A stretch of 50,097 nucleotides of DNA from an uncultured Kineothrix sp. (GTDB taxonomy: Bacteria > Bacillota > Clostridia > Lachnospirales > Lachnospiraceae): assembly GCA_910588855.1 (NCBI GenBank), contig CAJUSR010000027.1, positions 1 through 50,097 on the forward strand, written 5' to 3'. Both the position numbers and the translations under genes were made by a program. How positions within the stretch are numbered: the first letter of the stretch is position 1; every line of letters starts with the position of its first letter. The notes below the pieces were generated by a model. The model was not told the DNA's origin. It worked only from the letters and a program-made list of their open reading frames with translations, and did no database searches. Shown here one piece after another: positions 16,840-25,203 of the stretch.

Positions 16840-18846
16840 ATGGAAAAGAAAGAACAAAAAAAGATGTTTCCGATTAAAGCGAAGCTGCTGGGAACGATAT
16901 TGCCGGTAGCTGCAGTCATGGTATTGGCTATTGCCGCCTCCTCTTATTTGATTTCCAAGAATATCATTACAGAATATTCGCAGAATCTGTTAAGCTCGTC
17001 CATTGCAAATCAGGCGAATGAGATTGAGTCGTGGCTGGACGAGAATTTGTCCGCTTTCCAGACCGTAAAACAGGCGATTGAGGGAACGAATCCGGATGAA
17101 GCGGCTCTGCAGCGTATATTGGACAGTTATTATCAGTTTAATGATAATTACCCGGAAGGGCTGTATGTGGCAGATGAAAACGGAAAGCTTTTGAAAGCGG
17201 CAGAATCGGATAAGGCGGAGAGCAACCTGTTGGAATCCGTGTGGTATCAGGACGGTATTACAAGGCTGAACATGGCATTTACAGATGCATATACAGATGA
17301 GAATGGCGAAGCGCTTGTCAGCGCCTCCGGTATTTTGGACGATGGCTCCCATGTTTTGAAAGTAATTTCAGCAGATTTGTCCTTGCAGCGTATCAGCATT
17401 ATCGTAAACAGTTTTATTGAAATGGAGGATGCGCAGGCATTTCTGGTCAATGCCAAGGACGGTACGATTCTCGCCCATCGGGATAATAACCTGATTTCCA
17501 CAAGGCTTGCTGATGCCGGCGATGCATTTATGCGGGATGTGGGTGAAAAACTCAGCCAGTATGATTATCGGATGACGGAAATAGATGATAGGATGACAGC
17601 GTTTACGGAAATAGAAGGAACGGACTGGATTCTGGTTTCTTATATCCCGACGGAAACGATTTATGCGGATATTAACGGTGTCAGAATCCTAATGATTGTG
17701 ATTGGGCTGATATCGCTGTTGTTGCTTGCCGTTTTGATTGAGCGGGTTGTCCAGGTAGTAATTAAGCCGGTGAAGGAGCTGACAAGAATCATTACTTCTA
17801 TGACCGACGGTGATTTTACGGTTCGTGTAACGACAAAGAGCAATGATGAAATCGGTGTTATGAGCCGTGGCGTAGAGCGGTTTATTCAGTCTATGCGCAG
17901 TATGATTTTGTCTATTCATGGTGTGTCTGATAAGCTGCATATCCAGGCAGACAACAGCAATGGTGTTTCGGGTGAAATGTATAATGCTTCCAGATTGCAG
18001 AGCGAGTCGATGCAGGAGCTGAACAACACGGTAGAACAACTTTCTGTTTCGGTCAATGAGATTGCGGAAAATGCTACTACGCTCGCATCCGTAGTGGCGA
18101 ATACCAGAGACGATGGTGAGCAGGTAGACCTCAAGATGCAGGCAACGGTAGAGGTTTCCCGTCAAGGAAAAGCAGATATGCAGAATGTGGGCGTTGCAAT
18201 GCGGAGCATCAATGAATCGGTGACGAAGCTTCAGCAGGCAATCAATAAAGTAGGAAAGGCGTCCGGGGAAATCACGGATATTACGGGTGTAATCAGTGAT
18301 ATAGCGGACGAGACAAAACTATTGTCATTAAATGCTTCGATTGAGGCGGCCCGGGCAGGAGAGGCAGGACGGGGCTTTGCGGTAGTCGCAACGGAGATTG
18401 GAAAACTCGCGCAGACCAGCTCAAATTCCGTACATAATATCGAAAGTTTGATTTCGGAAATTAATGTTCTTGTAAAGGATGCAGTCAGTCAGGCGGATGA
18501 CAGTGTCAACAACATCCAAAACAGCGGCGAAATGGTGAATGATGCATTGAAGACATTTGATACCATTTTCAATAATATTGATGAGGTCAATAATCTGGTG
18601 CAGCAGATGATTGAAAAGATGGAACAGGTAGATAATGTTGCAATCAATGTGGCGGCAATTTCAGAGGAGCAGGCGGCAAGCTCTGAAGAGATTCTGGCTA
18701 CATCGACTACAATGGTAGAGCAGGCACACAGCATCACTGGAAACAGTGAGACGGTTGCAGGAGGGGCAAAAGAGTTGACAGAGTCGGCGGTAGAGCTGGC
18801 AAATCAGGTGAACATGTTCAAGGTGGATAGGGAGGATGGAGTATGA
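16840..18846 (+). CDS. methyl-accepting chemotaxis protein with extracellular Cache-type sensor
   Basis: A 668-residue chemoreceptor. TM1 is at about residues 14-36, followed by an extracellular region of about 240 residues with Cache-like features (GLYVADENGKLL, AFLVNAKDGTILAH, WILVSYIP), TM2 at about 283-303, a HAMP domain (KPVKELTRIITSMTDGDF) and the signalling coiled coil with the tip DIADETKLLSLNASIEAA. It would sense an external ligand or a liganded binding protein and signal to CheA. Its stop overlaps the start of the lipoprotein gene by ATGA, so the two are made together. Confidence 0.9.
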   Translation: MEKKEQKKMFPIKAKLLGTILPVAAVMVLAIAASSYLISKNIITEYSQNLLSSSIANQANEIESWLDENLSAFQTVKQAIEGTNPDEAALQRILDSYYQFNDNYPEGLYVADENGKLLKAAESDKAESNLLESVWYQDGITRLNMAFTDAYTDENGEALVSASGILDDGSHVLKVISADLSLQRISIIVNSFIEMEDAQAFLVNAKDGTILAHRDNNLISTRLADAGDAFMRDVGEKLSQYDYRMTEIDDRMTAFTEIEGTDWILVSYIPTETIYADINGVRILMIVIGLISLLLLAVLIERVVQVVIKPVKELTRIITSMTDGDFTVRVTTKSNDEIGVMSRGVERFIQSMRSMILSIHGVSDKLHIQADNSNGVSGEMYNASRLQSESMQELNNTVEQLSVSVNEIAENATTLASVVANTRDDGEQVDLKMQATVEVSRQGKADMQNVGVAMRSINESVTKLQQAINKVGKASGEITDITGVISDIADETKLLSLNASIEAARAGEAGRGFAVVATEIGKLAQTSSNSVHNIESLISEINVLVKDAVSQADDSVNNIQNSGEMVNDALKTFDTIFNNIDEVNNLVQQMIEKMEQVDNVAINVAAISEEQAASSEEILATSTTMVEQAHSITGNSETVAGGAKELTESAVELANQVNMFKVDREDGV

Positions 18847-19823
18847 GAAAAAAGCTGGGAATACTGTTGAGCGTTGTGATGATCGGGATGCTGGCGCTTA
18901 CCGGCTGCGGAAGCGATAGTGGCGTTGCTTCAAATAAAGACATAAAAATTCTTCTTGTCCTGAATCAGATGGACAGTTTCCGTGAGACGCTTGTTGCGGC
19001 GGCGAGGAACACCGCTGAGGCGGAAGGTGTGCAGCTTGACTTTAAGGATGCGGAAGGCTCGATTGAAAAGCAAGTGAATTATTTGAAATCTGCTGAGGCA
19101 GAGGGTTATAATGTGATTCTCTGTAGCCCGGTATCCGCGGAGACGGTTGTGGAGCTGAAGGCGAGTGCAGGGGACATACCGATTGTTTTTATCAATAGCT
19201 GCCCGGATGAAAAGCAGTTAAAGGAAGGGAAGTATGTCTATGCCGGATCTGACGAGTATGTGGCAGGGCAGTTTCAGGCGGAATATGTGTTAGACAAGCT
19301 GGCAGGTCGCCAGGAGATTAATGTGGTGCTGTTAAAGGGCGAAAAAGCTCATTCTGCGACGAACGGGAGGACCAAAGGAGTAAAGCAGACATTGGAGAGC
19401 AGCGGGAAGACAATCAATTATGTATTTGAGGATTATGCTGACTGGAATCAGGAGCTGTCGAAGCATCTGTTCGAGACATTTTTAAGAACCGGCTCGCCGG
19501 TGGACTGCGTGCTTTGTGAAAATGACTCTATGGCGCTTGGAGTGATTGAAGCGTGTAAAGAGGCAAATATTGATTTGGGTACCTTGCCGGTGCTGGGTGT
19601 GGATGCGACGGCAGACGGGTGCGCTGCAATTAAAAACGGGGAGATGGCATTCACCGTTTGCCAGTCTGGTGCCGGTCAAGGGGAAGCGGCGGTAAAAGCG
19701 GCAATCCAGTTTGCTAAGGGAGAATCTGTCGATTCGCTGGAAGGTGTCAGCGAGGATGGGAAATACGTTTGGGTTCCTTTTGAAAAGGTGGACAGCACAA
19801 ATGTGTCGCAGTATAGTAATTAG
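18843..19823 (+). CDS. sugar-type periplasmic-binding lipoprotein coupled to the chemoreceptor
   Basis: A 326-residue binding protein of the galactose/ribose (Peripla_BP_4) class, with a lipoprotein signal ending in the lipobox LTGC (Cys22). Typical parts are the domain 1 start IKILLVLNQMDSF, QVNYLKSAEAEGYNVILCSPV and the hinge/ligand region VLGVDATADGCAAIKNGEM. No ATPase or permease lies nearby, and the gene overlaps the chemoreceptor stop codon, so it probably presents a ligand to that receptor instead of feeding a transporter (inference). Confidence 0.87.
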   Translation: MRKKLGILLSVVMIGMLALTGCGSDSGVASNKDIKILLVLNQMDSFRETLVAAARNTAEAEGVQLDFKDAEGSIEKQVNYLKSAEAEGYNVILCSPVSAETVVELKASAGDIPIVFINSCPDEKQLKEGKYVYAGSDEYVAGQFQAEYVLDKLAGRQEINVVLLKGEKAHSATNGRTKGVKQTLESSGKTINYVFEDYADWNQELSKHLFETFLRTGSPVDCVLCENDSMALGVIEACKEANIDLGTLPVLGVDATADGCAAIKNGEMAFTVCQSGAGQGEAAVKAAIQFAKGESVDSLEGVSEDGKYVWVPFEKVDSTNVSQYSN

Positions 19824-19837
19824 CGTTTTGGAGGGAG

Positions 19838-19873
19838 GCTGCTCTGGCTGTAATAGCAGGCAGCCCCTTTTTT
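19838..19873 (+). terminator. Rho-independent terminator
   Basis: GGCTGC pairs with GCAGCC, followed by CC and a T7 run. It closes the receptor-lipoprotein operon. Bases 19874-20120 hold no gene I can support. Confidence 0.75.
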
Positions 19874-20120
19874 ATTCCTTATATGCCATTGGTGAGGTGA
19901 AACATGGAAGATTCCATGCGGAGACTGAAGCGGTAAGCGGATATTGGGCCTGTTTTTTGATTGTTTTGGATAGTCAGGTATTGGGTAAATTCACGGTTGC
20001 TGCCTGCTGCCGGATGGATAGACGGTTTGTCACGATAGCACTTTTAAATATTTGTAAACATGTTGAAGCACATGGATAGGGATTTCTTGTGTGTAAGAGG
20101 TTTTTGTGCTTAGGAAGATG

Positions 20121-20250
20121 AATCAAAGACCCCGCTGCAAGCAACGGGGTATCAAACTTGCAGCGCTGCAGAGCAGCGGGGTATTTGACCCTCGCGGCAG
20201 TCGCCAAATGTCTGCAAGCAGCCACTTGGCTCGTTGCTCGCAGGAATAAA
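20121..20250 (-). repeat. dispersed repeat D2
   Basis: An inverted, near-identical copy of D1 (11246-11372). It ends 12 bases before the open frame of the PIN remnant, whose N-terminal half is missing. Confidence 0.8.
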
Positions 20251-20262
20251 AAGCAAGGATAA

Positions 20263-20505
20263 GATAAAGATACGATAAGGCTTGCCGGGAAGTTTATTGA
20301 TTTTGGCATATTGCAACAGAAAAGCTTCGACGATTGCCAACATATTGCGGCGGCTGATATTATTACCTCGTGGAATTTTAAACATATTGTAAATGTAAAG
20401 ACGGTAAGGGGAGTGAAAATCATTACAACGCTGGAAGGGTATAAAGATGTACTTATCTACCCGCCGTCAGCATTGCTTGAGGAAGACGAAGATGATTATG
20501 AGTAA
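20263..20505 (+). pseudogene. C-terminal remnant of a PIN-domain toxin
   Basis: About 80 codons read LAGKFIDFGILQQKS, DDCQHIAAAD, IITSWNFKHIVN and a final YKDVLIYPPSALL. These match the second half of clostridial PIN ribonucleases, which usually read DC-HIA followed by SWNFKH. The N-terminal half with the first catalytic acid is gone and about 7 codons are missing between HIAAA and DII. Repeat D2 abuts the broken end. It overlaps the following small gene by 8 bases, as an intact toxin-antitoxin pair would. Confidence 0.65.
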
Positions 20506-20671
20506 ACCGGAAGTAAGCAGCAAATTTGATGTGGATGATATTAGAAAAATCCGCGAATACAATTCCCTGCGTCATATTCATATGGCACCGAAGGAAATTA
20601 TTGCAGAAACGCAAGCAGGGGCAGAAAAGTTAATACAGATGCTGGAACAGCGAAAAGCTACGAAGGTTTAA
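20498..20671 (+). CDS. orphan antitoxin-like small protein beside the PIN remnant
   Basis: A 57-residue charged, helical protein beginning MSKPEVSSKFDVDDIRKIRE. Small proteins with such an IRKIREYN segment accompany PIN toxins in related genomes (memory, not searched). Its ATG lies within the last codons of the PIN remnant and GAGGAAG is 12 bases upstream. It may persist after loss of its toxin. Confidence 0.6.
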   Translation: MSKPEVSSKFDVDDIRKIREYNSLRHIHMAPKEIIAETQAGAEKLIQMLEQRKATKV

Positions 20672-20876
20672 CAAATTCACTGACGAGTTTGATAAAAACT
20701 ATGATTTGTGATGAAATATTTGAAATGCGCAGGAGGGTGGAAAACAGCAATTCTCTGGTGGTATATAATGGAATATCCCATGTACTGGTAGTGGTGCATG
20801 GGGTATCTTTATGAGATGAAATTTTTATGTATGAATGAAGGATGAAAATAATTTTGCAAGAAATAGAATATTTAGG
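20672..20876. other. intergenic with terminator-like hairpin
   Basis: ATATCCCATG (20773-20782) pairs with CATGGGGTAT (20797-20806) with a CTTT tail; it may end the PIN/antitoxin transcript. Nothing else is visible. Confidence 0.4.
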
Positions 20877-20907
20877 TTGAATTTATCCTAAAATGTAGTA
20901 TATACTA
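20877..20907 (+). promoter_or_regulatory. promoter with overlapping palindrome, phd-doc operon
   Basis: TTGAAT at 20877-20882, an 18-bp spacer and TATACT at 20901-20906. The perfect palindrome TAGTATATACTA at 20896-20907 covers the -10 box, the expected place for an autoregulatory Phd operator. Confidence 0.75.
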
Positions 20908-20940
20908 TTACTACAGACAAAAGGAAGGGAAGTGTGTGTT

Positions 20941-21183
20941 ATGCATATTGATTTAAAGAACTTAGTATCTATTTCAGAAGCAAACCAAAATTTTTCAAAG
21001 GTTGCGAGGATGGTGGATGAGAATGGGGCTGCTGTGATACTAAAGAATAATTCACCCCGATATGTTTTGATTGATTACAGCAAATTACAGGAAGATACGG
21101 ACGCAGATAATGAAGCATTGGAGGCTGTTGCGGCTCGCATATTGCAAAAGCATAAGAAAGCGTTTGAAGAATTGGCAAAATGA
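20941..21183 (+). CDS. phd: Phd/YefM-family antitoxin
   Basis: An 80-residue antitoxin with the Phd DNA-binding fold at the N-terminus (LVSISEANQNFSKVARMVDENGAAVILKNN then PRYVLIDY) and an acidic, helical C-terminus that would wrap the toxin. AAGGAAGGGAAG precedes ATG 20941; the in-frame GTG at 20932 overlaps that site. The stop overlaps the doc start (ATGA), so antitoxin and toxin are translationally coupled. It should repress the promoter at 20877-20907. Confidence 0.85.
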   Translation: MHIDLKNLVSISEANQNFSKVARMVDENGAAVILKNNSPRYVLIDYSKLQEDTDADNEALEAVAARILQKHKKAFEELAK

Positions 21184-21563
21184 TTTTATTGAATAAGGAA
21201 CAGATTAAATATCTCCATAGCAAGATGATACAAGAAACTGGAGGAAGTAATGGGATACGCGATGAAGGCTTGTTGGATTCTGCATTGTCAGTACCTTTTC
21301 AATCTTTCGGAGGGATGGAACTTTATCCGTCCATGATTGGAAAAGCAGCCAGATTGTGTTATGGGTTGATAAAAAACCATGCTTTTTTTGATGGGAATAA
21401 ACGCATCGGCATTTATGCTATGTTGGTTTTTTTAGAATTGAACGGAATGGAAATGGAGTGCAGTGAAGAAGAATTGATTGCGTTAGGTTTGGGGATTGCA
21501 TCTGGAAAAATTGAAGAAAAGGATATTGGCATTTGGATTGTGAAGCATAATAGAGGAGAATGA
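21180..21563 (+). CDS. doc: Doc-family toxin (Fic fold)
   Basis: A 127-residue Fic/Doc protein. The catalytic motif reads HAFFDGNKR (His67 to Arg75), the Doc-type variant of the Fic motif, and the N-terminal YLHSKMIQETGGSNGIRDEGLLDSAL-type region is characteristic of Doc toxins. P1 Doc phosphorylates EF-Tu and stops translation; whether this member does the same is inference. All visible motif residues are present, so it appears intact. Confidence 0.87.
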   Translation: MILLNKEQIKYLHSKMIQETGGSNGIRDEGLLDSALSVPFQSFGGMELYPSMIGKAARLCYGLIKNHAFFDGNKRIGIYAMLVFLELNGMEMECSEEELIALGLGIASGKIEEKDIGIWIVKHNRGE

Positions 21564-21651
21564 GTTGGCAAATATTGGGGAAAAGGGTTACAACTTGTAA
21601 CCTGATTTGTTAGCATATAATTATATTGCTATATCAATAAGGATGAAAATA

Positions 21652-21795
21652 ATGAGTGAGTTTAGAGAATTTTTAAATGAACAATTGCAGGATGATGAGT
21701 TTAGAGAACAGTGGGAAAAGAATCAGCCCGAAATGGATTTAATTCGTGCAGATTTATATACAAGTTTATTACAGAATATTGATGCAAGAGAATGA
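21652..21795 (+). pseudogene. truncated antitoxin-like N-terminus
   Basis: Forty-seven codons (MSEFREFLNEQLQDDEFREQ onward) resemble the N-terminal lead-in of HigA-type XRE antitoxins, but the frame ends where the helix-turn-helix should begin, at the junction with the recombinase remnant. Either a truncated gene or an unknown small protein; AAGG is 10 bases upstream. Confidence 0.45.
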
Positions 21796-22640
21796 GGGGG
21801 TGCGGACAAAAAACTGGACTTCCACGGACTCCGAAAGGAGCTGGATTACTATGTATTGTCAGCCAGGCATTTGATTACGCCTGTGACAGGGAAATCATGA
21901 GCTGGAACTTTATGCGGAAGGTAAAAATCAACGAGGACAGGTGTAAAGAGCATGAAGATAAGGAACTTGGTGTATGGGAAGATGATGAAATCAACACCCT
22001 ACAGTCGTGCTCCATGAATTGCTGGAACAAATGCAGAAAATATCGTAATTCTCCGGCACTCTTTATTCTTTGCGGCACTGGTTTGAGATTGGGAGAGTTA
22101 CTTGCATTAAAATGGAGCAAGGTCGATTTGGAACACAGAACCATTAAGATTGGGCGGACGCAGACGGAATATACAGATTATGATACCAATTCCCAAATTT
22201 ATGAGGAAAGCACCTCGAAGAACAAGACTTCCTGTAGAACCATAGTCATTAACGATTTTACTTATAAATGGCTGATGGAACAGAAACGCAGGACAGAGCA
22301 GGCAGGGATTGAAAGTGAATATGTCATCCCGGCAAACAGCGGACGGATGGTAAAGGAGAGCAGTGTTACCAGTACATTTAAGGCTTTCTGTAATTATGTG
22401 GGAGTGGAGTACAAGCCTTCTCACACATGCAGAAGAAGCTACGTGACGAACTGCCTAGATAAAGGCATGAAGCTGGCATTAGTTTCAAAAAACGTAGGAC
22501 ATAAGAATAAAAGCACAACCTTAAACACCTATTATAAGTGCAAAAATGATTACGAAAACAATCTGGCTATACAGAATGAAATCTTTAAAATATATGATTT
22601 CGATTTTGACGGTGGACAAGTGGAGACGATGTTTGCATAA
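21792..22640 (+). pseudogene. 5'-truncated tyrosine recombinase (integrase)
   Basis: The catalytic half is complete by eye: box I Arg in TGLRLGELLALKW, HxxR in HTCRRSYVTN, the second His in NVGHKNKSTT and the nucleophile Tyr in NTYYKC. The reading frame becomes integrase-like only near SQAFDYACDREIMSW, so the arm-binding and most of the core-binding domain are absent; a full protein has about 390-410 residues. The ATG at 21792 overlaps the preceding ORF and has no good ribosome site. Probable relic of an integrative element. Confidence 0.8.
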
Positions 22641-23118
22641 GATTATCAAAGTGATTTGATGGTAACTGTTATGGGAATCAGAAGATTTTTTAATGATATA
22701 ACAGAAAATAAGAACATATGTTTAGTGATGGCATTTAGAAAGAAATTCACGCAGAAAGCGCCTAAAATACTGGCAGTGTGAGCATCAAAGCAAACATTAT
22801 GTAAAACCATAGAAAACCCGGAAACCTTGATAAACACTGGCTTCAAGCTTGGCAACACTTGGCAACACTTGGCAACACCCAAAATCGCCCCAAAATGAAG
22901 CTTAAAACAAAGCGGAAGCCCCTAAAACTGCGGCTTTGGCAGTCCTAAAGGCTTCCTTAGGGGAGGATAAGTATTTTTTCTTATCTTTGGCATAGAAAGA
23001 AAGCATATGATATTTAAGAAAGTACATATTGCTTTCTGTTCATCAACGGAGGGGGTTCCATTGACTAATCTTATTATTGACGCGTCCGAAAAGTTTATTC
23101 ATAAAAAGTTAAAAAAAA
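22641..23118. other. gene-free region with hairpins and a 10-bp tandem repeat
   Basis: TTGGCAACAC is repeated three times at 22849-22878. At 22914-22963 two arm pairs overlap and exclude each other: GGAAGCC with GGCTTCC, and CCCCTAA with TTAGGGG. A further inverted pair AGAAAGCATATG / CATATTGCTTTCT lies near 22998-23038. No gene is supported. This could be a structured RNA or remnant attachment region. Confidence 0.45.
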
Positions 23119-23147
23119 TTTACTTTTTTTCAAAAGTGGTATATACT
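23119..23147 (+). promoter_or_regulatory. promoter of the SEC-C gene
   Basis: TTTACT at 23119-23124, a 17-bp spacer and TATACT at 23142-23147. A nine-codon TTG frame (23195-23224) behind TAGGGAGG could be a leader peptide but is too short to judge. Confidence 0.55.
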
Positions 23148-23243
23148 ATCGTTAGTTTAAGCGTTATTCGCCTGTTTTATTAGGGAGGAACACGTTGGAA
23201 AACGGAAAAGAAAACGATAATTGAGCAGAAGGTGGTATAACAA

Positions 23244-23750
23244 ATGGCATTATTGAAACAATGGAAAGAAAAAGCATATTCGGAAACGGCAAATAAAGGG
23301 GACTTGCAGAGGCTTTGGGCAGACTATTTCCAAAAAGAAAAAGAAATTTATATGGAATTATTAAAAACTCCGGACGAAACGGCAGAAGGAACTGTTAAAG
23401 AGCTGGCAGAAAGGTTCCATGTGGATTTGATGACGATGACCGGATTTTTGGACGGTATCAATGATAGCTTAAAAGAAGCTAATCCCATTGAAGAGATGGA
23501 AGAGGACACGAAGGTAAACCTTGGGTTTGACAAAGAACTTCTTTATAAAAATATGGTAGCGGCTGGGGCTGACTGGCTGTACAATCTGGAAGAGTGGCAT
23601 GATATTTTCGATGAAGAAAAAAGGAAAACCCTTTACAAAGAGCAGAAATTATCCACTACAATCGTAAAAGGGGAGAAAATTTACCCGAATGACCCTTGCC
23701 CTTGCGGAAGCGGCAAGAAGTATAAAAAATGCTGTGGCAGGAAAGCATAA
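23244..23750 (+). CDS. SEC-C motif protein
   Basis: A 168-residue protein with a helical N-terminal region and a C-terminal SEC-C zinc motif, PCPCGSGKKYKKCCG, as at the end of SecA. SEC-C motifs bind zinc and protein partners; the function of such stand-alone proteins is not established. A ribosome-like site (GAAGGTGG) precedes ATG 23244. The next gene starts 12 bases downstream, so they form an operon. Confidence 0.85.
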   Translation: MALLKQWKEKAYSETANKGDLQRLWADYFQKEKEIYMELLKTPDETAEGTVKELAERFHVDLMTMTGFLDGINDSLKEANPIEEMEEDTKVNLGFDKELLYKNMVAAGADWLYNLEEWHDIFDEEKRKTLYKEQKLSTTIVKGEKIYPNDPCPCGSGKKYKKCCGRKA

Positions 23751-23761
23751 GGCGAAAGGAT

Positions 23762-24217
23762 ATGCAAAGCAGAGTTGATAAAGCGGTAGAGACTTTTGAA
23801 TCGGGTTTCGGCTGTGCCCAGTCCGTGTTTTCCACTTATGCGGATTTGTTCGGTATGGACAGGGAGACTGCATTAAAACTTGCAAGCCCTATGGGGGGAG
23901 GAATCGGCCGGATGCGTGAAGTATGCGGCGCGGTTTCCGCGATGGCGTTGCTGGCTGGTTTGAAGGATGGGAATATCAATCCGGAGGACGAAGAAGGAAG
24001 GGAAAGGATTTACCTTCTTGTCCGGGAAATGAGCGACAGATTTCGGGAGGAAAACGGAACGATTATCTGCCGGGAGTTGCTGGGGATATTGGACAGGGAG
24101 CAAAGCGCCAGGCCGGACAAGCGGACAGAGGAATATTATGCCAGCAGACCATGCAGTAGGCTGGTTGCCAGCGCAGCGAGGATTGTGGAAGAAATATTGT
24201 TAAAAAATATGGAATAA
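23762..24217 (+). CDS. C_GCAxxG_C_C family redox protein
   Basis: A 151-residue protein of the family named for its cysteine pattern: FGCAQSV near residue 19, GGGIGRMREVCGAVS near 49-63, ICRELLG and RPCSRLV. The conserved cysteines suggest metal or redox chemistry; the role is unknown. AAAGGAT just before ATG 23762 fixes the start. Co-transcribed with the SEC-C gene. Confidence 0.85.
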   Translation: MQSRVDKAVETFESGFGCAQSVFSTYADLFGMDRETALKLASPMGGGIGRMREVCGAVSAMALLAGLKDGNINPEDEEGRERIYLLVREMSDRFREENGTIICRELLGILDREQSARPDKRTEEYYASRPCSRLVASAARIVEEILLKNME

Positions 24218-24239
24218 GCCGTAAAGTAAAAATTGGGTC

Positions 24240-24268
24240 TTTACAGATTGCCCAAAATGTCATAAAAT
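24240..24268 (+). promoter_or_regulatory. promoter of the T-box transcript
   Basis: TTTACA at 24240-24245, a 17-bp spacer and TAAAAT at 24263-24268. Confidence 0.6.
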
Positions 24269-24274
24269 AACGGC

Positions 24275-24606
24275 AGATATTAGAATCAATAAAAAGCAGA
24301 TAATAGAATAAATGAAAACTGAGAAGAGACGAGTACGATGTGGCAAGGTTTCAGAGAGAGATACGAATGCTGGAAGTATCTTAGCCGGATGCATCCGAAG
24401 ACCAGCTCCGAGCGGCCCCAATCAGGCACGGTAGCCCCGTTAACGGCTTTTATAAGAGGTTTTGCGTAAGGAAGTGATACAATAACTTGCAGGGCAATGT
24501 GCAATGCAAAGGTTTCCAATAGCAAGACAAGAAGGGTGGAACCGCGTAACGAAGCAACAATACGTCCCTTACATTGCATGAGCGATGTAAGGGGCTTTTT
24601 TTCGTC
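24275..24606 (+). ncRNA. T-box riboswitch (threonine) with terminator
   Basis: The hallmark T-box AGGGTGGAACCGCG is at 24533-24546, followed by a strong terminator (CCCTTACAT pairing with ATGTAAGGGG, then T7) at about 24563-24606. The 5' part shows the stem I entry GAAGAGACGAGTA. ACC at 24401-24403 is a plausible threonine specifier codon. Uncharged tRNA-Thr should favour readthrough. The controlled gene thrS starts only 600 bp downstream, beyond a repeat and a small gene. Confidence 0.88.
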
Positions 24607-24650
24607 ACAGCGTTGTGATGAGAAGTTGGCTGTCTGGACAATTCCTTTTT

Positions 24651-24740
24651 ATGCAAAGCCCCATGCAAAGGAAATAAGCCGCTATGTAATACACAGGGAG
24701 CGCAGGAGTAGGGAAAATAAATCTTCTTTACTCAATTAAT
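24651..24740 (+). repeat. dispersed repeat C2 with an A half-unit
   Basis: ATGCAAAGCCCCATGCAAAGG then an AGCGCAGGAGTAGGGAAAA-type segment, a copy of the family C units at 13718 and 35256. It starts right after a T5 run. The A core GGTGTCAAAA follows at 24750. Confidence 0.65.
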
Positions 24741-24815
24741 TAGGATGTGGGTGTCAAAAACCATATCTGGAAATATAACTTGGTAGATTACACAAAAAAT
24801 TTTAAGGAGGAAAAA

Positions 24816-25061
24816 ATGATGCAGGAAAGGTGGAAAGAATTGCAAGAACTTTTGGAGGAAATGACAACAATGAAAAAGAGGGAGTATTTCCTTATTATGG
24901 CGGTGTGTGTATTGTCAGGCCTGGTAGCAGGGATGTTCCTTTCGCCGAAAAAGATGATGATGATAGGCAGCAATAACGGCAACAATAATGTATCCAACAA
25001 GGAGAAGGAAAAGAAACGCAAAGGTGACGGCGAAGATAAGGTTTATGATTGGGAAGATTAA
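24816..25061 (+). CDS. small single-pass membrane protein between T-box and thrS
   Basis: An 81-residue protein: an acidic amphipathic N-terminus, one hydrophobic helix (about residues 25-45, YFLIMAVCVLSGLVAGMFL), then an Asn-rich and Lys-rich soluble tail ending DWED. AAGGAGG 6 bases before ATG 24816 is a strong ribosome site. I do not recognise a family. Its position inside the T-box-controlled transcript means it is probably induced with thrS under threonine limitation (inference). Confidence 0.65.
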   Translation: MMQERWKELQELLEEMTTMKKREYFLIMAVCVLSGLVAGMFLSPKKMMMIGSNNGNNNVSNKEKEKKRKGDGEDKVYDWED

Positions 25062-25119
25062 AGGGGCCTGCGAATAGTGGGTGGAAAGAAGAAAGATTGA
25101 AGCTTAACAATTTTCAATT

Positions 25120-25190
25120 CCAGGTTTGTGTCTGCGCGGTGCCCGCAAACTGGAAAGTCAAATAGGCTTTGTGCAATAAAGCCGCGCAGA
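25120..25190 (+). promoter_or_regulatory. hairpin immediately upstream of thrS
   Basis: CTGCGCGG (25132-25139) pairs with CCGCGCAG (25182-25189), ending two bases from the thrS ribosome site; an alternative CCAGGTTTG / CAAACTGG stem lies inside. The two folds compete for the same bases, so a second regulatory layer is possible. Confidence 0.4.
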
Positions 25191-25203
25191 AATGAGGTTA
25201 ACG

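Noticed and set aside
20972..21223. Minus-strand ORF over phd-doc
   Set aside because: Antisense to two genes with clear motifs, ribosome site and promoter.
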